From Uloborus plumipes (Eukaryota > Arthropoda > Arachnida > Araneae > Uloboridae), in assembly GCA_038373865.1 (NCBI GenBank), contig JAXGGA010003942.1, forward strand, positions 1-64,000: a DNA stretch of 64,000 bases. The letters are read 5' to 3'. The notes under the pieces were generated by a model that was not told the origin of the DNA, made no database searches, and was given only the letters and a program-made list of their open reading frames with translations. Positions 11,420 through 21,500 of this stretch are shown in pieces (the stretch's first letter is position 1; each line of letters begins with the position of its first letter). The position numbers and the translations under genes are program-made.

Positions 11420-11645
11420 TGGCATTAATTAATGTCAAGTGTGTTTGCACATATAAATTTTTGAATTTTCTGCATTTGGGTTAAAATTATTCTATTTAAA
11501 ATTTTCATTCAAATTGCATGCTACAGCAGCACTATTTAATACCTAGGGGATTCATGAAAATCTTTGCTCAATAAATTTGGCTGATAAATGCTCACGCTTT
11601 ATAAAAATAGCTACAGAGTAGAAGTCGGCCATTTACCCCACAAAA
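11420..11645 (+). other. Probable 3'UTR of the coiled-coil gene
   Basis: AT-rich sequence follows the stop. AATAAA at 11570-11575 is a candidate poly(A) signal about 150 bp after the stop codon. No repeat is evident until the GTCGGAGTC-rich stretch that starts near 11646. Confidence 0.5.
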
Positions 11646-11740
11646 TCCGCAACTCTTCTAGTGCTGTGGAGTCACAGTCGAAGTCGGACTGAATTTCGGA
11701 TCGAGTCGGAGTCCGAAAGCTATAAAATTGTCGGAATCAG
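11646..11740. repeat. Partial end of the GACTCCGACTCC hAT family
   Basis: CTGTGGAGTCACAGTCGAAG and following GTCGG repeats resemble the terminus of the hAT element at 2969. No matching opposite end with a target duplication is visible, so this is a fragment. Confidence 0.45.
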
Positions 11741-11864
11741 AACGGAGTATTTTCTCCTTCAATTCCGCCGGCCGCATTCCTGGGGACCGCATTGTGTCAC
11801 AGAATCATGTTACAGGTTTAACATGAGCAAAAAAGATTTTCAACATTTTGTCCATGATTTTTCA

Positions 11865-13480
11865 TTTTTAGCCTACTTTCCCGTTAAAAATAAAAGAAAG
11901 ACGAAAAAAGTATTAAAAATAGCTTAATGCCTCTAAAAAATACCGCCAAGTCTAAAAAATATCGCCAAGTTAAAAAAAGATCGCCAAGTCCAAAAAATAT
12001 CGTCAAGTTAAAAAAATAAAAAGGTAAAATGAATATCGAAAAATTAAAAATTTGAAAGTAGGGTATTGAGATGGGGAATTTGTGTGTCGGTCTGTCGGTC
12101 TGTCTGTCTGTCCCCCCCCCCTAATAACTTTTGAATGAACATTCCGATTTGGACAAACTTTTTTTTGTTGGAAAGATCTCGGCGAGTACAGCTCATTCCC
12201 ATATTTGATTTTTCGATTTGAACAATTTTTGGTTCAACTTTGAACCGTTCAAACAACCTGTCCCGCGATGCTAACTTTTGAGTGAACAATCCGATTTGAA
12301 CAAACTTTTTTTGTTCGAAATATCTTATCAAGGATACTTCATTCCCGTATTTACATTTCCGATTTGAAGAATTTTTCGTTCAACATTGAACCACGAAATC
12401 AAGCTGTCACCCCTAATAACTTTTGAGTTAACAGTCCGATTTAAATAAACTTTTTTTTTTGTTCGAAGGATCTCAGCAAGGATACTTCATTACCGTATTT
12501 AAATTTTCCATTTGAGCATTTTTTCGTTCAACATTGAACCGTTCAAGCAACCTTTCCCCACCTAATAACTTTTGAGTGAACCGTCCGAATGGAATAAACT
12601 TTTTTTTTGTTTGAAAGATCTCGGAGAGGCTTTCCCATACATTCCCATATTTCGCTTTTTGATTTGAACCATTTTTCGTTCAATATTGAACCGTTCAGGA
12701 AAAAAAAATAACATTAGCGTCTACGAGGGATTTAAGTTGAATGTTGATCCTGAACTTAAAGTCAGATTTCCTTCAAACTAACTTTGTAAGAAAATGGTTT
12801 TGATAAATAATGTTTGTAAAGTACTTTTCTGAGTAATCTTCTGTGAGGACTCTGATTCCGACTCCGACTCCGCGAACATGGCGGAAATGCAGGCTCAGAA
12901 AAAAAAATGACTGAACGTGCAGACGATTTTTTGTTTATTTATTCATTTGTTTTATTTTATTTATTATTATTATTATTATTTTTTTTGTTGCAGACGATTT
13001 TTTTTTGTAACAAAAATTTTTCATTCACGAGAACATTTTATTCTTTATTTATATTTAACAACTGGCAACGGATTAAAAGTGAAATTCGAGACATTTTATT
13101 AACGGACGAGTTTTTTTTTCTTTCTTTGATAAAATGTGTTTTGATGCTCTTTGTACTTTTATTTATTTATCTATTTATTTTATTATTATTATTATTTTTT
13201 GAAAACGATGGAGGATTTTTTCTACGGAGGAACTGTAACAGTTACACTCTTTAAAAGGTGCGACAAAACTTTATTTATTCGTTAATTACTCATTACGTGT
13301 CTATTTCATCTGATGAGACGGGTATATTTTGCTTTTCGAAATCAGCTCTAAGTGCTAAAAAGGTATGTTTGACATAATTTTCAGTCTCAGATAATCAAGA
13401 GAATAATGATCAGATGCGAGAATGCCGATGTCGATGTACGGGAAAGTAGGCTCGTTTAGCTCTTGACAGAACTTCTTGTT
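11865..13480 (+). mobile_element. Helentron/HINE-like element, family B copy 1
   Basis: A 15-bp sub-terminal repeat AGCCTACTTTCCCGT (11870-11884) is mirrored exactly at the other end (ACGGGAAAGTAGGCT, 13437-13451). A hairpin AGCTCTtgacAGAACT (13458-13473) and the tail TCTTGTTA follow. Inside lie ~20-bp AAATATCGCCAAG repeats, a (TGTC)n microsatellite at 12080-12115, and four tandem units of about 148-150 bp starting near 12121, 12269, 12412 and 12562. Asymmetric sub-terminal repeats, a 3' hairpin and an internal microsatellite are typical of HINE/Helentron elements. No replicase-helicase is present. Family assignment is inferred from structure. Confidence 0.65.
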
Positions 13481-13528
13481 AAATCCTCTTCAGGTCCCAA
13501 AACAACAATAATATATTACAATTAATAA

Positions 13529-13912
13529 TCTATATGTATAAAAATGGATGTATGTATATTTGTGTGCATGTTTGTTCCTTATACAAATCCAGTTTTCGTC
13601 GGATTTTCATCAAATTTGGCGCAGAGGCACTAGAATTCACATAGGCGGGGTTTTGAAATTAAAAAAAAAAATCCAAAAAGCTCAAAATTCAATTTTTTTT
13701 CTCAAAATGGCCAGTCTTCTTTCAATTTTGAATAGAGTAATAGAGATAAGCCTTTAAGCATGCAAATTGATAAAATTTAACACATTTAAACATGAGTATT
13801 TTCCGACAAAGATTACGATTAACAATGAATTATCAATTTAAGGCTCATCACCTATGTTATGGCAGGATTTTGCATGTTGCATTTTAACCCGCGCTACACC
13901 GGGTATATCCAC
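13529..13912 (+). mobile_element. Small non-autonomous Helitron
   Basis: It starts A/TCTATATGTATAAAAATGGA, the common arthropod Helitron 5' end, followed by a TGTATGTATATTTGTGTGCA microsatellite and the TTTTCGTCGGATTTTCATCA block. Near the 3' end CCCGCGCTACACCGGG forms a short hairpin followed by TATATCCACTAT, a degraded CTRR terminus. No coding capacity. Confidence 0.6.
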
Positions 13913-14108
13913 TATACTACAGTGCAACATTTCTTGACAACAACATCGTGACGTCAGCGTGACGTTAGCCTATGAAAAACGAGCTAGATAAAACGTCACA
14001 GCCTATACTTGGCGAATTAGAGGAGATCGCTGACTGCTTGTGAGCTCTTATTGGCTCCGCCCGTAGTGACGTTCAGTGTCAAGTTAAGTTGCTGTCTAGT
14101 ATAGCATA
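13913..14108 (+). repeat. CRE-bearing short repeat, copy A
   Basis: This ~190-bp repeat occurs three times in the window. Its ends CTATACTACAGTGCAAC and TCTAGTATAG are imperfect inverted repeats, so it is MITE-like. It carries a perfect TGACGTCA (13951-13958 region), further TGACG/CGTCA half-sites, and an ATTGGCTCCGCCC block that combines a reversed CCAAT box with a GC box. No open frame. Confidence 0.6.
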
Positions 14109-14109
14109 A

Positions 14110-14786
14110 AATTATACAATTTGCAACATTGTAAATCCGCCACTGGATGTTCTTTGAACGTTATTATCTTAGACTTCACTGGCGACCCTAGCGCTAGATT
14201 TGACATCTTTTGGCGGTTTTGCTTGACATATTTATGGTTACATTATGCGTTTTTGAACCAAGCAACACGTTGGTTCGATAAGTTAATTCTAAATACCCCA
14301 TTTCTCGTACAATTGTTTTACAAAAGGCTTTCGCCTAAGCGCTAATTTTATTTATTTTATTTTATTTATCAAGCATCCCAGGTTCAACAATCTATCCAAC
14401 TCCACGAAACAAATGTGTTTACGTTGAGCAGGGTTCCTTCCTCGGTTCCATCTTCTGTCAACAGAACGAAAATAAAATCCTCACCTCGCCGTCGTTTGTC
14501 ACAGCGGCGGCGAATTCTCGACTGCAACTCTCAAATAAGGAAGCATCGTTTGGGAGCGTTTAGAGCGAAAATAAGTAAGAACAAATGCATACCGGAGACG
14601 CAATTGGGAAAACATTCTTTGCTCGCTTTCTTTTCTTTTGATTTTTGATGTTTCCTGACCTCGTTCTTTGTAGCATCAGGGGCACTGTTACATTTTCACT
14701 TGCCTTATCAATCAATTTGTGTACATGAGGCATTTTCAAACTTATATTTGTACTGGATTTTAAAACTTAGTCTTTTAAGTTCGATA
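14110..14786. other. No gene or defined repeat recognised
   Basis: AT-rich intergenic sequence with a short GC-richer stretch (about 14440-14550, GCCGTCGTTTGTCACAGCGG) that stays open for about 77 codons. It has no splice context or recognisable motif, so I do not call it coding. Confidence 0.3.
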
Positions 14787-14788
14787 TA

Positions 14789-15390
14789 CGGTCATTCCAT
14801 CGTGACTTAACGTAATATTCAAAACTGATTTTTACTTGTAACTTAAAGGATAAAAAATATTTTTTAGTTATGCTGGTGGATTTACAATGTACATGGTATC
14901 TATGTATCATTTCTGCTACGAATTTGAAACAAAATTACTGACAGTAGATATTTTTCCAACCAAAATAGCAGTGTGACTAACGTAACATTTTTGCAACCCT
15001 GAAAATTAATGCTCATGTTGTGAGGCAAAAATTTCTCAAAGTTAAGCAAGTGTTAAAAATTGAATGATATATTTGAAAAATGTGTAAAGTTGGCTTTTAA
15101 AAACATAAAACATTTATTAAATCTTAATTTTTTTTAGTCTTAAGTGTCACTTTTACTCAAGATGGAGTGTGACTAACGTAACGTGACTAACGTAACCATC
15201 GAAAAACAAGCAGTAGAGTAGACACACTACAAACTATTTATTATGGCTAATCTCAGTGATAATTACAATACTTTTTCAATTTTTTTTAACTTCTTATGTT
15301 GTATGATTTTTATTTATTTATTTTTTGACACTTTTTCACTTCGGTATTTTTTTTTCTTCGGCTGAGGTTGACATTTCTATGGAATGACCC
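14789..15390. mobile_element. TA-flanked MITE with GGTCATTCCAT ends
   Basis: CGGTCATTCCAT at the left end pairs with ATGGAATGACCC at the right end, with TA on both sides (14787-14788 and 15391-15392). The interior repeats GTGACTAACGTAAC several times. It abuts the next element by only a few bases. A related element occurs at 34026-34894. Superfamily within the TA-inserting class is uncertain. Confidence 0.6.
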
Positions 15391-15395
15391 TATTA

Positions 15396-15996
15396 CAGTA
15401 TAGTCTCGAAAATCCGAGGTAATTGGTCTCACGCTACCTCGGATAACTGAAAACTCGGATTATCCAAAAAAAAAAAACCTTTTTGCGGTAGAAACTTGCA
15501 TTGAACTTGCATTGAAATTTTCGGGCGTCATAAGAGAGTAAAACTGCAAATTTCAAGTCGTTTTACGTTTCAAGTTATTATTTCCGAAGTGTATCTTCTT
15601 ATTGCTCTAGTAGTCATAGAATATTTCGCTATTGTGTTTTTGGCACCGACCTGTCCATACTTTTCTATTACATAGATGTATGTACTAAAGAAAACTTAAC
15701 AACAGTAAAAGATTCCGATTTTCAAATTTTAATACAAATCATATTTTAAACTTAAACTATTAAAGATACTGCCGGTTCCAAGAAATATTATTCGATTAAA
15801 CGGGGTATTCGATTAAGCGGGGATCCTTGACATTACGTCTATGTCATCGGTTCCGAGATATTTTATTCGTATAAGCGGGATATTCGTTTATCCATTACCC
15901 GATTAAGCGGGGACGACAGTACCTTAAAATGTCAATGAAGAGCCTCGGATTAACCGGAACTTCGAACTTTTGAGACTTGGATTTTCGAGACTACTG
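15396..15996. mobile_element. pogo/Tigger-type MITE
   Basis: The ends CAGTATAGTCTCGAAAATCC and TTTTCGAGACTACTG are inverted repeats flanked by TA on both sides. A second, inner pair (CTCGGATAACTG and CCTCGGATTAACCGG) extends the terminal symmetry. A smaller TA-flanked element (15769-15919) is nested in it. Confidence 0.7.
15769..15919. mobile_element. Nested TA-flanked MITE (CTGTCGTCCCC family)
   Basis: It starts CTGCCGGTTCCAAG and ends GGGGACGACAG between TA dinucleotides. Internal ATTCGATTAAGCGGGG repeats recur at 17820-17905 (fragment) and in the intact copy at 48970-49097. Confidence 0.6.
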
Positions 15997-15999
15997 TAT

Positions 16000-16755
16000 T
16001 CGCAAAAGGGAACCATTAATGAAACGAGACACCTTGATCTTAAAAGTACCGCTTCATATCATAATTATAAAGTATCAGATTTCTTTTTCTCTTTCTTCTC
16101 TTTTTAAATAATAATTTGTACGTGTTGCAGACGTGCCCGTCGTGCAAGTCATTATTTTTCAAATACAATTTTTTTTTTCTTTTTTTTAAAAGTTGGTACT
16201 TCAAACGTTAGATTGTGATACACAATGACCTACCGGCAACATAATTTTGAAGGCCCCAAAAAGGAGGCTTACTTTTTTTTTCCTTTTGGAGCAAACGACA
16301 CTGTGAAAATGTAGATTTTTTTTATGAGATGAGAACTGTATTTTACTAGGACCTGGGCATCACTTAGGCTTGATCAGGCCCTGTTTTCTTTCACCAGTGA
16401 ATTTTTTGTTATTAGTGTTGGTATAACTTTGATATACCCACCAAAAATTAAGCGCCAAATCTGGGACTCCCTACGGACTTTTCAGGGTTGCTGTTTCTTA
16501 TTTTCGTGTTGCCAATTTAGGTTTTTTTCAGCTTTTAGGTTTTTGCTGTTGCCAAATTTAGTAGTTTCTTGTCTTTTGTACCATTATTTGAGTTTTTTTT
16601 TAAAGTTTTATGGCAAGAATTTTTTGTGGCAACAATAAAAACAGGTATTTTGCTTGGCAAGAAAAAAAGTCGCCAAAATTCCGATTGGGGCGGGGGGGGG
16701 TGTATATCAAAGTAGTTTCTTAGTGTTTACAGTGGTAAAGTTCTTTCTTCGACAC
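16000..16755. other. No gene recognised
   Basis: AT-rich with homopolymers and a GGCGGGGGGGG tract near 16690. Fragments such as TCGCCAAAATT recall the CGCCAAG motifs of the Helitron-like elements, but no termini are visible. Confidence 0.3.
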
Positions 16756-17117
16756 GCTATACAGCGTGTGTCACAATCCTCTCTGGGGTTTGGTTGGCAT
16801 ATAAAAACTCATATTGCGAACGAAGAACAAGCAAAAACGTTGACTATCGACTTTACTTTGGAAAAATCTCTGCACGTTTTGATGCTTGAATCTTTTGTGA
16901 TGCGGCCGATATCAAGCTTTAAATCTAATTCCTATTTCACTTGCTGTAACTCGTCCTGGTCGTTCGATTGGACGACGCTCTGATTTTAAGCCAAAAAAAT
17001 CACAGCCGCATTTGCTGCCATTACATCGTGACGTGTTAAAGCGAGTGAAACAAGAACTACACTTCAGTCCTGTAAAAAGAGGTCAGATTTACTGTTTGAA
17101 TTTTTTTTTTTTTTTTT

Positions 17118-17395
17118 TTTGGCGACCTCGGACGCATTTGAGCATGCCTCAGGTCTCTACTGATTTTACTAAAGGGGTGATGTGATAAGAGAGCTAAGGA
17201 ATGTGAGGAGATTTTGCTTTGTTATTTCATTGCTTTGTCATTGGATTCGTTTATTTAGGGGGTTGATGTTGTTTTTTTTTTTTAATTTATTCACCTTCCT
17301 TATCAGTTATCGAAAAATAAAAATCATGGTGCATTTCCCAAATCAAACTGTCACCCCTTTTTGAAATGGAACAATTCAACGGTACTATAGCTACA
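17118..17395 (+). repeat. Segment duplicated at 18637-19465
   Basis: GGCGACCTCGGACGCATTTG and the following ~270 bp (AAGGAATGTGAGGA, GGATTCGTTTATTTAG, ATCATGGTGCATTT, TTCAACGGT) recur in the same order and orientation at 18640-18700 plus 19222-19465. There a hAT MITE interrupts the copy. Confidence 0.65.
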
Positions 17396-17577
17396 CTGCA
17401 AGGTTTCTTGACAAAGACATCGTGACGTTTGCGTGACGTTAGCCTATGAAAAACGAGCTAGATAAAACGTCACAGCCTACTTGGCGAATTAGAGGAGATC
17501 GCTGGCTGCTTGTGAGCTCTTATTGGCTTCGCCCGTAGTGACGTTCGGTGTCAAGTTAAGTTGCTGTCTAGTATAAA
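17386..17577 (+). repeat. CRE-bearing short repeat, copy B
   Basis: It is near identical to copy A through CGTGACGTTAGCCTATG, AAAACGTCACAGCC and CTTATTGGCTTCGCCCG. It lies inside a duplicated segment whose paralogue at 19455-19480 reads straight from CAACGGTG into TTGGACAG without it. That paralogue is an empty site, showing this repeat inserted as a unit. Confidence 0.65.
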
Positions 17578-18079
17578 CGCGGCTTTCGAGGTTGGACAGT
17601 ATCTAGCGCATTACGAAACGCTCAAACATTGAACATTTGTGAAACAAAACGATTTGCAGAGTTTCGTTCTCCCAGTAAAGTCAAAATAGTTGTTATATTG
17701 GTAAAATGTTTGCTTTAGCAAAATTTCCAAACCCGGATTGAGTGTTTGACACACCCTGCATATTGTATCATGTAAAACAGCTCCAAATTGGTCTTGGTAA
17801 CGGTAAAACGTTATGCCATAGACGCAATGTTAAAGATCCCCGCTTAATCGAATAATATTTCTTGGAACCGTCAGTATTCGTTTCAGCGGGGCCGACAGTA
17901 TTTTATTTCTTCACTACATACAATGAGCACTGAGGGAGGGAAGAAGGTTCCATACAAATTCATATCAAAATTCATATAGTCGGTCCTGTGATGAAAATTA
18001 AGCGAGTAAAAGAGGAACTTAGTTATTCTGCCAGTTATTGAAAGAAATACATTGGCCATTGAGAAATCTACAAAGCTCT

Positions 18080-18085
18080 TTTATT
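18080..18085 (-). terminator. Candidate poly(A) signal of the Spaetzle-like gene
   Basis: AATAAA on the - strand lies about 236 bp after the TGA stop. It is the nearest canonical hexamer downstream that I see. Between stop and signal no repeat is obvious, consistent with a short 3'UTR. Confidence 0.45.
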
Positions 18086-18320
18086 GTAACTGTTTTTACA
18101 TCTACGTTGTCATTATTATAAACTTCATCACGCCTAATTCTAATGCGTTCGAAGCATCTCTTTCCCTGAAGCTCTTGCCTTTGATTTCTTGGACAGAGGC
18201 ACTGGCGCCATGTTTTCTCACCATCATCGACTATAAGCTACGTGTCACAAATGTCAAGCCATGGTGCCACGATTAAAAATGGCCTCTTCTCGTGTCACAA
18301 CATCCAGTCTTATTGCAGGA

Positions 18321-18539
18321 TCAGCCGTAGGTCCTGGAGGAGTCCCTGGGGGCCGCCGTGTGGTGGCAGTTGCAGCAGCAGGAGTACTCGAAGATGTCGA
18401 AGAAGGTGCCGGCGTCAGGGGCGGCGGGGTCCCAGGCCAGCAGGGTGTGATGGCAGTGGCGTGACTCGCAACGTGACGTCATGCCCCTGCGCCCCGTGGG
18501 CGTGGGGTAGCCGTAGTTGCGGCACACGTCGTCCGGATG
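18321..18539 (-). CDS. Spaetzle-like gene, exon 5 (C-terminal cystine knot)
   Basis: The exon starts after the polypyrimidine acceptor TTTCCTTTCTTCCAG and codes 72 residues (205-276) to TGA at 18321-18323. It carries Cys210, 228, 233, 258, 259, 260 and 262, and the diagnostic LLAWDP and FFDIFEY segments. GC content is far above the flanks. The frame requires the previous exon to end on a codon boundary. Confidence 0.9.
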   Translation of the reverse strand, partial: HPDDVCRNYGYPTPTGRRGMTSRCESRHCHHTLLAWDPAAPDAGTFFDIFEYSCCCNCHHTAAPRDSSRTYG

Positions 18540-21500
18540 CTGGAAGAAAGGAAAGAAGAAAGGGTTCCGTTTAAAAATCTGTTGCGCTTGAATTGAAAAC
18601 TTTAGTGCAATAGAATACAATAAATTAAACAGTGTAGCCGGCGACCTCGGACGCATTTGCGCATGCTCAGGCCTCTACTGATTTTGTCAAAATAGTGGTG
18701 GTGGCGGTCAGGGGTGTCCATCCCCCCTCCCCAAGCTCAATGGCGCGAAATCCCCCCCAAAATTTTTCACAACCCTCTTGTGCTTTTTATTTTTATTTTT
18801 ACCCCTCTTTTTTATTTAAATTATTTATTTAAATATTATTTATTTATTTAAATATTATTTATTTATTTTTTTAAATTATAACTTATTTTTTTACTTATTA
18901 TTAATTTTTTAAAGTTCGAATTATGCGCAGAATAGAATCGCTCTTTTTCTCTTCCAGACATTCCAAGCACACACAAAAATAAATAAATAAATGTATAAAA
19001 ATAAACAAAGAAATAAAATAAATAATTTAAATTAAAAAAAATGAATTATTGAATAATTTTTTTTCAAAAAAATCCGTAAATATTTTAAATTAAAAAAAAA
19101 TTAATAAATAATTTAAATAAATAAATAAATTAGTTTAAAAAAATCCCCCCAAAAATTTTGATGGCGCAACTTGCGCCATAATCCCCCCCCCCCCCCCCCT
19201 GTGGGCGCCCCTGGTGGCGGTGGTGAAGAGAGGCAAGGAATGTGAGGAAATTTTGCTTTGTTTTGTTTTGGTTTTCGTTGGGTTCGTTTATTTGACGCGT
19301 TGGTTTCCTTTGATTTTTTTTTTCTTTTTAAATTTATTTCCCTTCTGTATCAGTTCTAGATAATGAGTTAAACAATGTCGGACTAAGCAGAAATACCACC
19401 ATGGTGCATTTTTTTAATCAAGCGGTTTCCCCTTTTTTGAACTAGAACCATTCAACGGTGCTTTTGAAGTTGGACAGCAATTCAAAACCAGCTGAACCCA
19501 AATTATTTTTATTTCTATGCTTGCACAAAATTTTTGAAATTGGATAGAACTATCTTTGATACTTAAACGCTTCTACAAACAAAATTAAAATGTTTTACAT
19601 AACAATCAATGATTTCAGATCATTCCTAAATACTTAGAAAATGAGTAATTCAGTAGTTTGTTTCTTATCCTAAATTATCAGGATCTATGGATAAAAATAC
19701 GTTTTCAACTGACCTCTTTTCACAAGGTCACGTGTTTCTGCATCACCGGTTTTAACCAGCAACAAACAGAAGTGATAACAAAAGAAAAGTTGTGGGAAGA
19801 AATGCAGCTTTGGAATGTTGAGGTGTGATAAAGAAATTTCATTCATGGAACTGTCAACATGTTAACTACGCGGTTTAAATTGTATTATCTCTGAAATTTA
19901 TCTCTTATTCCTGTTGCGGCGAGCGTGGCTATTCTTGTTTTCATCCATTCACTTTTTTTCAAAATATTTCGGCATTTTTACAGATTTTGATTTCTTTTCC
20001 TTCCTCTTTATTATGATCATTTAAAAATTTTAATATTTTGAAACATTAACCCATTTATGTCCAAGTTTTTTTAAAGAATTTTTTTCAATTTTTATCTGCT
20101 TAAAACTATTGCTTGGAATGATTTGCATACATTTTAGGCTCAAAATGGTTCGCCGTTGCCATATTTATTAAGTAATTTAACGTCCTGTTTGTGAGATATT
20201 TTGCAGATATGTGAGCAAAATACGACCTTACTTGACTTTACTTTTGCAAAGTAGCATTACAGAAGGCATCTGTGATTAATTTTACGCAAATAATTTTAAA
20301 ATAGTTTAATTTTATGAAAAAAAAGGCTCACAAAAAACACTTAACTTTCTGCGGCTACCCATGCTGGATCGTTGCTTGACTGATTTGTCTGAAAATAGCT
20401 GTAGCTGTCAATAAATCAACTCTGATGTCCAAATAGTGACTCTAACTGGTTTTCTGAAGAAGAAGGACTATTTAACTAGTGAAAAACAGCTTTAGTAAAA
20501 CGATATACCCATTACAGGTTTTTGTATGCAGTAACTAAAAAGCGTCCCGTTTTTAGGCTACTGGGTATAAATGGGTTAATATCGCTGCGCGGCAGAAGAA
20601 AAAAAAACCCTTCAACATACTATCTTATGTAAAAGGACCGCCTGAATCCAAATACAGTGCCCGCCGCTTTAAAAAATCAAATTTGTTCTGAGGACATTTA
20701 ATTTTTTAAAGCGGCTGATTTCGCAAATCGGCATACCTAACACTTAAAGAAAAAGTTTTTAAAGATCACTTATCTGAAAAAATAATAAATTACTATGTTT
20801 CTATATTGTTTTAAAAGTTTCAAAATACAGTAAACTGAACAGGGGCGGATACAAGGGAGGGGCGATGGGGGCGATCGCCCCTCCCTTGACGGACTGTCAC
20901 CCAGTAAATTTTCAACATTGAAGCTCAAAAAACGAAATTTTAGACGAGTTATAATTATATTGAAGGAAGGAAAGTTGGGCTTTCAATCGGAAATGTTCCG
21001 AAATTGAAGACCGAAACTAATGTGATCCATATTTCCAAACCAGAATGCATTGTAAAAAGTAGTTAATAAGAGTCATCCGCCCCTCCCATGAACAAGTTCT
21101 GGATCCGCCCTTGAAACTGAATGAGATTTGCATTTTTTTTCCAGGCGGGTCTTAAAATACTGGCGTATAGATATTTGATTAACGTAAATCGTGTATACAT
21201 TGAAGAGGGCGAATTTGGTATGCATTTCTTCATCTTCTGAGACTTCTCCACTTCTTGGTGCTACAAAACTTTGGAATTTATTATGTGTGTTGCAATTTTT
21301 AACATACTGATAACTGTCGTTTTCAAATTTTAGCATACGTTTTCCTAAAAACTGATTTTATAAAACGGCCATGCATGATGATTTTATTAATGGATGATTT
21401 TAACATGTTTTGATAAGGATTCGGTTCCTGCAGATTTGATTTTAAAAAGTAGATGATTTTATTAGTGGCGGCTACTGTATGACCACTGTCCCCTCCCCCC

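Larger units (their letters stand above)
16761..17758. mobile_element. Possible 1-kb DNA transposon with CAGSGTGTGTC ends
   Basis: CAGCGTGTGTCACAATCC near 16761 and GGATTGAGTGTTTGACACACCCTG ending near 17758 (its first 20 bases shown to pair imperfectly) form imperfect inverted ends. No clear target duplication was found. Inside are a segment duplicated at 18637-19465 and the CRE repeat copy B. Confidence 0.4.

Noticed and set aside
12044..12331. - strand open frame with repeated ~50-aa blocks (similar at 23535-24498)
   Set aside because: The blocks are just the ~150-bp DNA tandem units of the HINE element, which stay open because 150 is a multiple of three; no splice or family evidence.
12907..13254. 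Hydrophobic Phe/Leu-rich frame resembling membrane protein
   Set aside because: Produced by poly-T and TTATTA repeats inside the HINE element and repeated at 24695-24967.
18242..18574. 110-codon + strand open frame with Arg-rich product
   Set aside because: Antisense shadow of exon 5; low-complexity RRCRRRCR content reflects Cys/Pro codons on the other strand.
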